Positions 44,835 to 58,400 of a DNA stretch of 64,000 bases are shown one piece after another (position 1 is the first letter of the stretch; each line of letters starts with the position of its first letter). This DNA is from Bursaphelenchus xylophilus (taxonomy: Eukaryota; Nematoda; Chromadorea; Rhabditida; Aphelenchoididae). Position numbers and translations under genes: made by a program. The DNA is taken from positions 7,874,001-7,938,000 of the forward strand of contig CAJFCV020000004.1 in the NCBI GenBank assembly GCA_904066235.2, read 5' to 3'. The notes below the pieces were generated by a model, which saw only the letters and a program-made list of their open reading frames with translations, was not told where the DNA came from and ran no database searches.

Positions 44835-46004
44835 ATGGATGCCCATGCAATTCTGCGGCTAATTACAGTAGGCGAGATCCTTTTCCATATCCCGACCATT
44901 TCGCTGACTATTTACCTTGTAATTTTGTGTAATCGGCTATCAACGTTCAGCGCCAATTTTAAGTTAATAATTGTAAGGACATACACAGGTGAGATAGCAA
45001 AAGTTTTCAGACAGTTGTCGTCCTTTCACAAAGCGTTGTCACCGTGTTACAACCCTTGGAACTTTACGTTCCATCGTCCATCTACAGCGTTGAGGAAGGC
45101 CATGTTATCCCGGCGGTTATTTTTTATACGGCAGCCGTAATTCGAACATTTGTTTCTGGGTTCTTTGTCTTGAAATATTTGTTGCTAGCCGTCGAAAGGT
45201 CCGTCGCTTTCAAGCAACGAGGGTCGTACGAGGACAGGGGATATGGATTAGCAATAAAATGCTTGGGTACTTCTGTGAGTTAGCCAGAAAAACATTTGAA
45301 TGCATAAATCTTTCGATTTTAGTCGATGCTTTCCATACTTTTTATTTTGGTTAAAACATTCAACTTCTACAACTCTTCAAAGGGCATGACTTTGGACAGA
45401 CGTCTTCGTTACATCTTTCTTATTCAGTACGATCTCTTTGGCTTCTTATGGATCTATAATGTGGCTGCCCTTACAACTGTTATTGCCGGACTTGTAAGTG
45501 ATTTACTGCCTACGTATTTTTTTGCGTTCCAGATGTTTCTGCGACTGCATATGGCAGTAAAGCAACATAAGTTTGCTTTTTCCTTATCCGAGAGATACGA
45601 AATCCGCCGAACCAAATACGTAATCAGCTACATGCGAAGGCTTATGTCAGCATTCGTTGTGCTTCTAATTGTATGCGCAACTTGTTTGTCCTATCTGTTT
45701 TATCTGAAATACTGGCTCGGCTATAGCGAAGAAGACGATCTGATGAAAATATTTTTGACGGTAACTATGCTTCCGTAGCGTGGAATTCAGTATTTTTCAG
45801 ATCATTAACTTCTCTGCATGCGTGTATAATTTTGTGACAACCCTTTATATGGTCGCGGAGTTTCCGCAGTTGGCAAGAGCTATGCACGACAAGATACCAT
45901 TTATAATTCCGAAAGGCAAGGATGTTACTGTTGCACCTCGTCAAATGGGGGCCATTAAGGAAGCTGAAGAGTATTTCCGGCAGCTTACAGATGCTTGGAA
46001 ATGA
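44835..46004 (+). CDS. Nematode serpentine chemoreceptor (Sra superfamily, Sre-like), 334 aa
   Basis: Seven-transmembrane chemosensory GPCR. Exons 44835-44972, 45011-45274, 45323-45493, 45533-45760, 45801-46004. Hydrophobic helices recur through the chain (ISLTIYLVILC; VVVLSQSVVTVLQPLELYV; SMLSILFILVKTF; YDLFGFLWIYNVAALTTVIAGL; RLMSAFVVLLIVCATCLSYLF; IINFSACVYNFVTTLYMV). FSLSERYEIRRTKYVISYMR resembles the LSERYQ-EN loop of the Sre family. The first intron takes the GTAAGG donor at 44973; the GTGAGA donor 16 bases later breaks the frame. AATAAA lies at 46052-46057. Ligand and neuron of expression cannot be predicted. Confidence 0.85.
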
Positions 46005-46051
46005 CACGTTTAAGATGAAACATTGTGCTAATTCTATATCATTGAAGTTGC

Positions 46052-46057
46052 AATAAA
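46052..46057 (+). terminator. Polyadenylation signal of chemoreceptor gene
   Basis: AATAAA 48 bases past the chemoreceptor stop codon. Confidence 0.6.
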
Positions 46058-46281
46058 TTCGATGGTATTTTGGCAAGGCATCTTTGAGCAAAAAACACAT
46101 ATTACAGTCAGCAAATCCGTCATGAACACTCTTTTAATAATCGTCAAAATCGTCATTGGTCTTCCTTTTTTAGCCCCCTTTCTGCCCGCGCAAACCTTTC
46201 TCAAGAATATCATTGACTTATAAACTTCAAAAGACCCTTATTCCCGATCTCCCACGTTAGATCGTCTCTTTCTTTCAAACG

Positions 46282-47736
46282 ATGGAAAGAAATCATTCTG
46301 TCAGGTTTTCAACGAACAGGCCAGTTGAGCATCAAGTCCGTGCCAACTACCCCTCCGATGATGCGTTGGAAAAGCTCTTGGCTATGCCAAAGGCTGAGCC
46401 CGTAGAGGATAAGAAATTCGATCGAATGGATTTTTTCACTGCCGCTAGTTTAGATGTAGGTCATTTTCCGTTGGATTGGGCTTCGGCTATGAGTCAAATT
46501 CTTTCCAAGTTTAGATGTTCAACCCACGGACTGGTGAGAAGTTTAATTTTGGAGAGGCGGAAGCGAATCGAAGGAATTGGGCAGGTTGGACTCCACTCAT
46601 GTATGCTATATATCTTGGGCATGAGGCTACTGCAACTGTTTTGATAAAGCAAGGAGCAGATGTTGAAGCCAAGAATCAGAAAGGGCAAACGCCGCTGATT
46701 TTAGCTGCTGGATGCAATTCAGAGAAAATGGTTGGGACTTTTAAATTCTTGCCGGCTCAGAGATAGGTTCAAAAATTACGTAACCTTCAGGTAGATCTCC
46801 TTCTCCGTCACGACGCCAGAATCGATGCCGTAGACGTTGATGGGAGGTCGGCGCTTCATTATGCTTCTCTTTATGATCAGGAAGCTGTTGTTTTTCTACT
46901 GTTAAATCATGGATCAGATCCAAATTTGGCTGATAGAAAAAGTGGAACTACTCCGTTGTTGATGGCTTGTGAGGGTGGGAAGACCAAAATCATCCATGAA
47001 ATGCTAATGCATGTAAGGGAAATTTTTTGTATGATCTATTTAAGGAGATACTCACCTTTTTTTACCATCACATCTATCTTAGGGAGGAGATCCAAAGATC
47101 CGTAACTTACGCAATGACTCTGGAGAAGAATTAGTTCAGCATACCGAGCACAAAGAAGCAATCAATCTGGTCAAACAGGTATAAACACCCCATAAATTTG
47201 CTATTTTTAGCACATCAATATTTACGAAGCCCTAAGGCAGGAAGGATTGGAGAAGTACATTCCAAACTTTCAAGCGCAGAACACAACTTGGAAGAAGTTT
47301 TTGCGAATGGGGAATCAGGAATTTGACATGCTCGGAATCGACTTACTCGGACCGAAAAAGAAGTTGGAAAATATTAGGAAAGGATATTTAAGTCGGTATA
47401 ACCTGAAGGACCCTGGACAAGGTGGAGTAGTCTTACAGCAGGTAAGCCGCCTCCAAACGATAAATATCTTTTTAAGGCTCCTGTCCAACCCCCTCCAGCC
47501 CCATTAAGACCGGTGGTTGAGACGCCCGGTGAAGTGGAGAATGACAACGTACGTTTCTTCGACTTATTGTGCACTTGTAGATGGCCAAATTAAGGATTAT
47601 CCAGCGACAATTGATTGGGGTCCATCAGAAGCTCAGTGACTTTCTCAGTGCTCAAAGATCGATTTCGGAGTCTGATTTGAGATCCGTCATCAACACAGTG
47701 GACGAGATCAATAGTAGAATCTCTCAGTTGTTATAG
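46282..47736 (+). CDS. ANKS3: ANKS3-like ankyrin-repeat and SAM-domain protein, 388 aa
   Basis: Cytosolic adaptor; vertebrate ANKS3 links NEK kinases, ANKS6 and BICC1 in cilium-related complexes. Exons 46282-46455, 46515-46730, 46791-47012, 47083-47178, 47211-47441, 47477-47548, 47581-47736. DFFTAAS then GWTPLMYAIYLGHEATATVL, KGQTPLILAAGCNSEKM, GRSALHYASLYDQEAVVFLL and GTTPLLMACEGGKTKIIHEM are successive ankyrin repeats. A SAM domain follows (YEALRQEGLEKYIPNFQAQN through FDMLGIDLLGPKKKLENI), closely like ANKS3 SAM. A proline-rich linker and a C-terminal helical segment complete it. The second intron has a weak GTTGGG donor. AATAAA lies at 47755-47760. It starts only 277 bases after the chemoreceptor gene. 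Shorter than human ANKS3 mainly between the repeats and SAM. Confidence 0.87.
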
Positions 47737-47754
47737 ACCGTATTTGTGAATGAG

Positions 47755-47760
47755 AATAAA
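47755..47760 (+). terminator. Polyadenylation signal of ANKS3-like gene
   Basis: AATAAA 18 bases after the ANKS3-like stop. Confidence 0.6.
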
Positions 47761-50700
47761 TTTTATTATAATTTGGGAACTGGTCATTCCTTGAAAGTTT
47801 GGCTATTCAACGGTTTTTGTGGAAAGTTTCATATTTCTTCATATTCATATTTCTCAGAAAACTTAAGCTAAATTTCTGCGAATCGCTTCAAAGTCGGGGC
47901 CTCGTGTTTTAATCATCTACCTTATGAAAAGATGATAAATTAGCCAGTGAAAAAAACGACCTTATTATCAATCATTCAAGGCTAATGGTTTCCTTTTTTC
48001 ATGCCTGAAATTCCATTGTGTTTATGTTTTTTTTGCGGCCAATACTCTTTTCCAATTAAAAAGCCCCATTCCGTGCTCTTTAGGCGAGTAATTTCCGTTG
48101 TTTTGGCCAACTGTTTTTTGCTTTTTCCTCTTTGTAAAGTACATGTTTCATTTTTTCGCGTCTTCAAGATGAATTGTCTTTACGTGATCCGGGCTTTCCG
48201 AAAATCCGGGCCGGATCAATGTCCTCGAGGCACGTGTTTTGTAAACCGAGAGGGATTTGTTGTAGGAGAAAAACGAGTTGTCCAGTGCGGAGGTGAAGAC
48301 AAATTGTTATCTTGTACATACTTTATTATTGATAAGTGTGGAGGTCAACAAGTATTTTTCTGGGGACTCTGGGTCGTTGCACAAGTGTTGGCGAGGGGGA
48401 GGAGGGGTTTGGGTTCCGGGTCAAAACACGTCATTTTCCGGGGGTTTTAGTGGCAATTTGAGTGGTTTCACTAGGTCAAACCCGCATATATAATGCGACG
48501 TTTAGCTCATTCGTGGTTGTGTACGTTGGGTGGACCGTTGTAGTGGAGAGAAGGTTTAGTCGGACGGCACTTTGAGGTCTTCCTTGACTCATTCATTTTC
48601 AGGCTGTTACTCCTAATTTTCTGTAGCCTTTTTTCAGCAAATGTTGCAGAATAACGCTTAGTATCATGCTCGGGTTAAACACCCCGACAATTCATTTACG
48701 GGCCATGATTGTTAAACCCCACCATTTGTGCCGTCGATCGATCAAACATTAAAACTTTTCTCCTTTTTTTGACATTTTGCACCACCTCTCATTAATCCCC
48801 CAAAATTGCACCGTTCGCGAATGTAACCCTTAATTGTATTTAGTGTCCCATGATTACGCAGTCAAAGAGTTACATTTCCATTTCATTGCGGAATGTCGCG
48901 GCTCTCTCGTTTCCGCGAACACCTTGTTCCAGACGATGTTCAAAAAACAAAGCGAGCAGAATATTCATAAAGCGAGAGCGGGGACACAAACTTTTTTGGC
49001 CAACGACGAAATGGGAATGGAAGTTCTCCGGGGCGTCGTACTTTGGGACTACGTGTTTTTATTTATTCAATGTTGTTGGGGTTATGACGATGCTTCTGTG
49101 GGGATAACTTTTAAGGAGGGCTTGAGGGAATATTGGGCAAGGTTTCTGGTAACATACGATGTGCTTAGAACAGACTGGAAGGGGTAGAAAATAAGCGTAG
49201 AGTTAACGTAATGTCCTATAGACAAGTCAAGGCATTTCAATGACCCGTCGGCTAGCATGGAATATGTTACTTAAGGTAGACTCCGCGACCTTAAATTTCC
49301 TGCGGTTGGTTTATGGGGTGGGCTAGGAAAATTCGTTCATTCCTTTATCTTCAAATTGTAAATCTGTCATGGATGTTAGACTGTTTTGATTAAACAATTC
49401 TTTTCTAATTAAATTCCTACAAATAACTTCATACATTAAATATGTTCTTTGGGTAAAATTTGAACGTACATTTCTATGACCGTCTTTAGAGCCAAAAGGC
49501 ATTCTTTCATCTTCCTTTATAGCGTACTTATTTAGTCATATTCTGTTTGCTGGACCACAATTCACAGAAATCTCCTGCATTCTACAGTTGATTACTTCTC
49601 CAAGTGATTACAAATAGTTCGGGTCCATTCCATCTTGGTACCGAGCGCAGTTTGCTTAATCTATTCGGATTAATTTGGTTGCACATTTACGTCAAAAGGT
49701 TTAGCTTCATGCATTTTAATTCCAACGTGCCAGCAAAGCAATTGGGGTTCGCTTTAGTTCCAAAATACATACTCCTGCAAACATTTACTTTATTTAAAGA
49801 TTGAGGAAATTACCGTAATTGAGAGAGAGGTATTAATTGGATCTAGTAGTATAAAATTTAATTTGGGTTTCGAAAGCTGTTTACAGTAAAAACAAAATTT
49901 TGAGGAGTCTCCAAGCGACCTTGTGATTTCTCTTTAATTATCTGTTGGTTGTTGTATACATATGCTTGAGTTTGTCCTGTTTGTGAAAATTCTTTGATCT
50001 GTTTGACGCTTGGTAGTTTGGATTGTTTTTCGTGATTTAGAAGTCTGTCTTCCTGGCGTCGCATTGAGATTTTTTAACCGAAAGTTTAGTTCCTAATCTT
50101 AAAAATGAGATTGATTACTTTTTGCGCTACTACAAGACGAGTAATGCCGCCTTGGGACAAAATAAAAAGACTTGTAAACTCATAATTGCCCAACCTCCAA
50201 GCATTTTGACCTTCTTTGCCGTTTAGCATCCTGCTCTCCATGCCTTTCCCCTCCAAGAAAACTCTATCTGCCTGAGGCGTTTATCCCCTGACAATTATTT
50301 CCCCATTCCCCGAACCCAACTCCCTTTGCTTTTTAGCACTTTTTTGTTGTGCTTGAAGGACTTTTTGTCATCCATGTTCCTTCTTCTCGTTTTTTGTTGC
50401 GTAATTTACCACAATATTTCTTCGCACCTTTTGTCTTTCCGTCTTTCTTTCGGCGTCTGGCGGACTCTCCTCGTCGCCCTCGCTCTGTCGGCCTTTCTCT
50501 TTATGTCGCTGGTTCTAAGCGGGGCTGCGTCTAGGCCTGGAAACGACGATGGGATGGGGGAAGCGAGGGGAAGAGCCCCAACATCCAAGCCTCGGGTTCG
50601 GCTTTTTCCGAGTTTTCTCGGCTTTTTTGCGCTTTTTTTGTCTTTGATCGTCGGAAGAGGCTTTTTTTGTTCACGCGACGATTTGTTATCACTTAATCAT

Positions 50701-53700
50701 TTCCCGCTATTCCCGATTGTTTTCTCGTCGGTTTGGGTGCTTGGATTTCCCGGAAAGAAGAGACGTTTGAAGATATTGCGGGGATTCTTGCTGATTTCTT
50801 CAATCTTTTGTACTCAACATTGGTTTAGGCAGAGGAAAGGCTTTTCAAGATAAAATGAGCACGCTTACGTAATTTTCAGCATATTATTACAATGTAAAAC
50901 ACAACGAATTATCATTCAAGAGCTTCGTTTCTGTTTAATTCCATCAAAGACCTCTATTAATACTGATTATTTTTGTGCAAACTCTGTTTTTCTTTAGCCA
51001 ATTCTCTCCGTTCCTCCATTGGTCTTTTGACTTCGACATTTATTAATCTTTGCGTTTAAATGCCCTGAAGGCCTTTAGCCAATTTCTTGTTCCCGAAAAT
51101 TTATATGGTTAATGTAGTAATTTGCAATTCTTTCAATTCAAAATAATTTCTTCTTTAATTCATTAACACTCATAACCTTTGAGATTTTAGAATTTCAAGT
51201 CTACGCGGATGTTACAAAAATTGTGCCAACCAATTTTTTGATAATTAATAAGCGGCTGTACTCTTAAACCCTAAGGGCGGTTAAGGCTGGATACGCCTTT
51301 ATAGGCTTATGTGTACATAAACAGATTTCTGGTGGCTTAGCGAAGTGGAATTTATGGCTTAAATTTTTTTTACAATCCCGTATTTCAGATATTTTTTTGT
51401 GGAAGAAGAATAAATTCTGCTGTTTCTTGAATCTTACAAATTTATATACTAAAATATTGCTAAATTCTTATGAAGGTGTGGGCCGGTGAATATCAATATC
51501 AGTTCATCACACTCTTGTCGTAAGTATGTTTTCACAAAGTACGCAAGATCAGAATCTTGCATACAAAGCCTTGGTCTAAGCTTGAGCCGAGATTCATAAA
51601 AATTTTTATGTCGTCTCTTCAGCACTTACATAATAAATGTTTTTCTGGACTCCCAAATGTTCTACTGTTTTTCATATTTCCTTAAATCTCAATTACATTT
51701 CTCTAATCCCCTTCTCCAAACTCATTAGTTTCGCATAATAATCAGCTAGAAATACATTTTCTGCAGCTCTCTGAATCTTGTGAGAAGTTTAAGAGATTAT
51801 GCCTACAATAAACTCCTCTTCGAATGCCGTGACCCCACCAGGACATATATGTAGTCTTTTTTTACACCGTTTAGAGAAGCAATATAAGGGACCTAAAGTG
51901 GTCAGGTGTGGCCTCATTATGGCCTTGGTTTTTTCTGTTTCATACACTTATGCAGTAAAATTAGTTATGTTTGACATTTAAATGGGTGTCTAAAGATTGT
52001 ATAGAGTTTTGCAAAAGATTTTGCAGAATTTCATGAGGAGAAAACTATTGATAAAAGAATTTTTTGAATATTTGTGGATACGAGAACATAAATTAACCTC
52101 TCTCTTTGCAAACGTTAAGGCTAGATAGAAAATGAAGACATTATGTGAATGCAAGCCGTATTTTCCAATTTGCGAACATAACATTTTTGAATTAAACATT
52201 TTACTTTTTACCGAGTTTGTTAACTTGCCTGGTAAGCCATGTATTATACTTTTTTCCCCGTTTTCTGATAACAAAATCAACTTCTGACCCCGTTTTCAGT
52301 CATCTCCTGACTTGTGATAACCCGAAGTGTCTGTTTACAACAACATTTCCAATCATTTGGCGATCACAAATGCTTATTTGCTGCTTTCGGAAATACTAAG
52401 GATTTTACAGAGGTGTTTTACCTTTGAGCGAATTGCTTTTCCGTTGCAGTTATTTTTGTAAAATGCATTGCAGCTAGACGATTTCATTATGCAATCTGAA
52501 GCCGAACGTTGACACCTCTCGATGACGCTATGAGTGTAAATATAGCCGGCCATTTATAAGTATTATTGAGTGTTTGCTCAAAGTTTTTCTTGCTGTCGCT
52601 CATGTTTTTCTTGGCATAGGGAATTACAGAAACCTTCTTTTTTTAGCCGATGATATGGAAATGCATATGTGTTCTCTGTTTGCACTGCGAGTTTGTTTGG
52701 TGTTGTCAGTTTAGTACGTAAGGATTGACGATGTAAGGTTTTCATATAGGTAGAGGAAGCTTTGGACAAGCCTCTTCTATGCCAACTATTCTTTTGTCTA
52801 CTCTGAGTTTTGAGTTTGCTCTGCATCGGCTCTCAAATGACCTATAATATCTATTGTCTCTACCTCGGACGTCAAAGCTCACACTGATTCATTTTCCGGC
52901 TCTATTCTTTACAAATACCAATTCAAGTTCCTCGGTGATCTTATAATAGCATAAAAATACCGCATTTATGTCATAGCCTTCTCCTAATGGCTTCCGAAGG
53001 TCTCCTTTAATGCCCCTGGCCCCAATGTACAATATAAACCCGCGTCCTCTGACCCGTTGTGCTCTTTCGAACCGAACGATCTTTATTTCTCTCATTTTAT
53101 CTTCCAGTTTTATCGGTTCTTTAACGGTCCCTGAAGTGGGGTGCGGTCCCTTCTCTCTTACTTTGTGGAATTTGCGTCAGAGTCATAAAAGAATTGTGTT
53201 AATGGCTCATTTGCATAACTCGGCAAGGAAGACTTGGCGAATGCAAATTTGATAATAAAACATTTCGGGCGGGTTTCCGGTTTCAATTCGGATCCATTTT
53301 TACAGTTTGTTTGTAGCTTACGCTGGGTGGGAGGAGAGGGTTAAGCTGGCTGATTCCAGCGAATTTACATCGAAATTTACGCCGAATGCGGTTGATTTTT
53401 AAACGAGAGTGGGTTGGAGCTTATGTGTAGTTGCATTGCTTTGTGGTTGTTTGGAGAATGTGGAGATTTTTTTGAAATTGAAAATATATTTTTTTAAGTT
53501 GCAGGAAATGGGGGAATTGACAGATTTTAAGAAATATATTATCCTGGAGGTGGTGAAAATTGAAGAATATAAATTCTGACCAACCTCGGGACAGTTTGAA
53601 GTCAGAAATTTATGAAAATTTTGTGAGATTTTAATGCGTGCATGGCCAAAAATGCCAAAAGACCAACAGGGTTTCGAATATTGATTAAAAAATTTTTTTT

Positions 53701-55440
53701 TGTTTGATGACTTCTCACGTTGTTAATATAAAAACAATAATCTAATTTGAGCAATTTTTCAAATTTTAAAGCTTTCTTCCTTCTAAATAAGTAAAATCTT
53801 TTGAATGAGCACTCACCTTCGTCCTTTCCATTTATCTCCAACCAGCGTTATAAAGCGTTAAAGAAACCACTTTTAAAACCGGCACATCCGGCTTGAACAG
53901 CCTGCGTGCTAAAAATAACTCTTTTAAAGGCCCGGAGGCATGAATCATGGTTTGGAATTCGGCTGGGAAATTTCTCACCGGAAATTCCGCTAGATCAAGG
54001 AAACGCCCGAGGCGAAATAAGTGATTTTATTCGAATTCTTAATCGATTCGGAAAAGAGATTTTTTATTTTCAAATTATTTTAAAATTTATGGTCACCTGT
54101 TCTTGAGAAAATGAAGGGAGGTGCTTTTTGCGTGCGCCTATAATATTGAGCATCACAAATTGTGGCGAGGGCAGTCGAAGATAATTTTTTAAATTATTTT
54201 GCTTTGATAATAAAAATATTTTTTTTATTGTTTGTTTATATTTATTTTTGAGTCATATAAACACATAGAAACTTGGCAGTTATCAAAAAATGAATCAGCC
54301 TATAGTTGGATTGAAAAGCGAGGTTTAACTTGTAATGAATGTGCTTGTGACGCCTGGTTTCTGATTCATGAAGGATTGCTCTCAATGGGGTTCTAGTCAT
54401 TTTTAAAAGTGATGTAACCAAAATAAGCTCCTAAACTAGGCAGAGGATCGAGGGAGAACGATTTTGTGTAGTTTGAAAGTATTGTTTTTCGCGCAATCCA
54501 AGATTTGGTCTTTTGCACGGTGGTGACAAAAAAATTTTTTGTTGCACTGTGCACCCATTTCTAATCCAAAATTGGCCCCAAAGCAAAGATTATATTCTTC
54601 TTTTCTCCCAAGATTTTTTAATTTTTTCCACCAATCCTGTGTAAATACGTTATCTCTTCTCTGCAAACGTTTCAAAGTGAAACAAAAACGAAATTCTTGG
54701 CCCTTGGCCTTAACTTCAAGTGGACCGCCATGCACTTGTATTGTGGCGGATCACGTCTTCCACAGTCTTTGGAAAAGTTTTAAACAAGCTACAGATTTTA
54801 GCAAACACTTTTTTATGTTTTAGCAGCTGAAAATGATGTTTTTTGTACAAGAATGTTTACTTTGGATATTGTTTGTGGGAAGATAATATGACACTAGTCA
54901 GAACTTTGCAAAAAAGCGCTTACTTTTTGTGATCTTCTGTGCAACACTTTCCCTCTTTAGGTTTTGTAATCTTGGCCGGAAAATTACGGTAAAATTCGGG
55001 TTTTAGTTCGCGAGAGAACCGGAAAATTGATTGCAAACCGTTTTGTAATGTTTTTTTATTTCGATTCAACCATATGATATCCATTTGCAAATACATTTGG
55101 CAACTTTTTATCGTCTTTGTTTGCGTGATAAGTTATTCCGCGTACAAAGTATACATAACCGCTACTTTTTGCCCCACATGCAACTGTAATACTATTTAAA
55201 GAAGGTACCAAAACGACTTCACTCAATACACAAAATCTTCCAAGTTCCTGTTGATGAACCCAACAGGCGCTTATCAACTCACAATCTTGGCCAACTTCCT
55301 TCTCGTTTAAACCCTCCGCTTCAACGATTCTAGCTACCAGTCCAGCGCAGTTGGGCGCGTCCAGCCCAACACGGCCCAGCGGGTTCGGCTCGTTGGGGCG
55401 AAAGGCCGGAAAACGAGAGAAGAAAACGACGAATGGCCCC
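47761..55440. other. 7.7-kb gene desert upstream of lin-45
   Basis: No exon chain with family motifs on either strand. Long pyrimidine-rich stretches (for example 50320-50860) give accidental hydrophobic open frames. No rRNA, tRNA or CRISPR pattern was recognised. The region may hold distal promoter or upstream noncoding exons of lin-45, but no specific element can be supported. Confidence 0.5.
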
Positions 55441-58400
55441 ATGAATTCGGCCCAATCTCCCAGCCCCACGTTGGGCAGGACCCGGCCTATGCGGATATAT
55501 GGCGGGGAATCGAGCGATTCGTCGTCGCAGATGCGGCACAGCACCTCTAGCTCGCCGTTAACACCGTTGTCGGCAGGATTGAGCAGTAGTATGCATGGCT
55601 TTGGCAACACTCTACTTGGTAGGTCGATTTTGGATTCAGTTTTCGGCGTCTAGGTGATTTGTAATGCTGAGCATACGGTCTAGAGACTTATCGTGAAAAA
55701 AAGGCATCAGTAAAAAGCTACCACAAGCAAGAACTTGCGGTATCAAGCGGGCAAAATTCTGAAATGAAGCTTTTCAATCAAGAATTTGCATTTTTTTATT
55801 CTCTCGGATCTTACAACTTTTCCTAAAAAATAACCGAAGATAAGATGATATTTTTTGAGAGCTGTTTGCATGAGAATATAATACAATACTGTGTTGGGAT
55901 TAATTATGGAACTTACTTCTTTCAGAAAAGCACACCCGCTCCTCCCTCTCATCCTCAAGCACGACAGCCCCATTGTCAGCCGAGGGTACCAACTCTCCTC
56001 GTCTCGGAGAAGGTCACCTTATCCTTCTTCATCTCCCATTTGGACAACACTCCAAAGCTAATGTTCGATCTGGAGTCTCAGCTCGCGATGCAATCGCTGT
56101 CGTTCTACGGAAGCGGAACATAGTCCCAGAGACTTGCACTGTATGTGTTGATGCTGATCCCATGAGTCCGCAAATCGACTTGCAAGCTGATTTGGGAGAA
56201 CTGGCGGCTCAGCTGGTCAGGAATGAGCTGTGGGTACATTCGGAATGCATGGAGTTGTTCAACTCGATCCATCATGAATTCGTTCCCAAGACTTTTAGCG
56301 TGTTGAGTGTGGCCAATTGCGGAGTCTGCAGGAAGATTATACTTGTCAATGTGAGTTCATAGACGAATGTTTTGGATTTGTATGTATAATTTTCGACGGA
56401 AATTTCATTGAAGTTTGAGAAAAAATAATTCTAGATTAATTAAAAATAGGAGTAATATAATTCTCGGTATTTCCAGGGCTACCGCTGCAATCGCTGTCAA
56501 TTCACTTTCCACAAGAAATGCTGGGGCCAAGTGCCCGCCCTCTGCGAGCCCGATCAAATCCCATATGATATCCACAAGGCCAATCAACTCCGAGATGTTT
56601 GTGCCAAATACCAAGGACCTCACGCGGCCATGGCGGCCGATATCCTCGACTCTCTCTTACCCACGGATTCGCCGAGTAAGTTGTGATCTACGAACAAGGA
56701 TTTTGAATTCATTAAAAGTTCTAGTAACTCAATTATTCGTCCGCTGTAATGTTATTGAAGCGTAATTTAATATTATAATATGTTATGAAATTCCAGACGA
56801 AAGACCGGTGAAATCTCGAGAAAACTTCCGCCAAACGACGGACGAGAGCTCCACTCCTCGAGAGCAATCAGAATCTCCGTATCCCCGTGACCGATCATCA
56901 TCAGCCCCCAACATTAACATCATCAAGGACGACTTTTCCTTGTCCGAGCTTCAGTCCCTTAAGATCACTTCGAATTCGCTGCATTCGGGCAGCCAACAAT
57001 ATTCAAGTAAGCACCGGATTTTTTGGAATTTTTATCACGGTTTTAGACGATGCTTTGCCTGCGGGTTCTACCTCAACCGTTCATTCGTTGGGAACAGCTT
57101 TGACGCCTCCGCAATCAGCACCGCCGCAAAAAACGGCGCAGATTTTCTTCACGGAGCAGCAACGAATGAGGAGTAAGAGTGAGTTTACAAAACATTTTTC
57201 TCTTTTCAAGTTACGGGGAGTGATTTTGATGAAACTTGGCGCAAAATAATATGAGATCTTTAACCGCGTGCGAAAATTGAGCTAATGCTATGCAGAAAAT
57301 AGATGCTGAGGTACTGAGGTCAAAAACGGCCAAAATTCGAAGATTTTTTTGTGATTTGTCCGTACTAACAATTGGAATTCTGTAGATAGCGTAGAGTTTA
57401 AGCTTCCCACCAAAAACATTACTGTTCCGCATTATTTTTGCAATACCATTTCGGTTTATGCCACCAATTCTCCAATAAAAATTCCTGTGCGTAACGGACC
57501 CTCTCTCTAATCTTGTAGACCCCAAATTGGTCCTTATTACACTCAAAGACCTCTGTCGAACAGTGTTCGTAATCTTTGGATTCGCGAGATTTACGAAGCT
57601 ATATATAGTCGGCGATATTTATATTAATCCTGGCTGTTTTTTCCAAGAATTTCCCTCAGGGGATTTATGGGATTGACGTAGGGATATCATGCATATTATT
57701 TACATTTTCGGTTCTCCGAAGGTTTGGTTTGAAGTAGTGGTAAACTGGCCGTTAAAGCGTCGTACTGAAGTTTGCGAAAATAAAGGTAAAGTGCGTCAAA
57801 GGTCACACCTTTTTTTATGAACTCTAATGTAATAGAATGCCAGGTCTAATTCGATTTTTATGCACACCTTGTCCAAAATTTTCTTGCTCTTAGTTTCAAA
57901 GTGCATAATCTCGGCGTGGCCTAATTTACTCGCCAGTTTTTTGATATTTAAAATAAAGGTGAAGGGATTTGGACATAATTCTGTGGGATTATCAGAGGAA
58001 TCCCCGAATATTTAGTCGGCTTTCTGCCTCTGGTTCATTTTGGAAATTAAAATGGGCCCTTCACATGGGATGGACTTTTCAGACATCTGTTTTCGTAGTT
58101 GTATAGAGAGACATTGTATTGTAGAGGGAATGGTTTCTGAATTATGCTCTTTGCTGCAAGCTATCGATTTCTTAAGCAAAAAATATTCAAAAAAGTGCAA
58201 TTATCTTTCTAAAAACCTCTGCGGTTTCTGCATAACGCGACCGAATGATCTTACATACGTTTTCCGTAATTATGTTCTTGTTTTGCTCAAAATTTTCTAA
58301 AAGTCGTAGCATCACAAGCACGCCCCCTTTAATTTTGTACCTAGAGCCCCTTACCTTCCCCCCAAAGCCTGTTCATTCACTACATCTTCCCGAATATTTC

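Noticed and set aside
48834..49187. 117-codon plus-strand frame in the gene desert.
   Set aside because: Two overlapping frames of similar length, no splice chain, no motif.
50326..50853. Plus-strand open frame of 175 codons, very hydrophobic.
   Set aside because: It arises from a pyrimidine-rich tract (Phe/Leu/Ser codons); composition is unlike a designed membrane protein and there is no family similarity.
55056..55610. Minus-strand open frame of 184 codons overlapping the start of lin-45.
   Set aside because: It is antisense to the Ser/Pro-rich first exon of lin-45, has no motif or splice context, and the plus-strand reading joins in phase with the Ras-binding exon.
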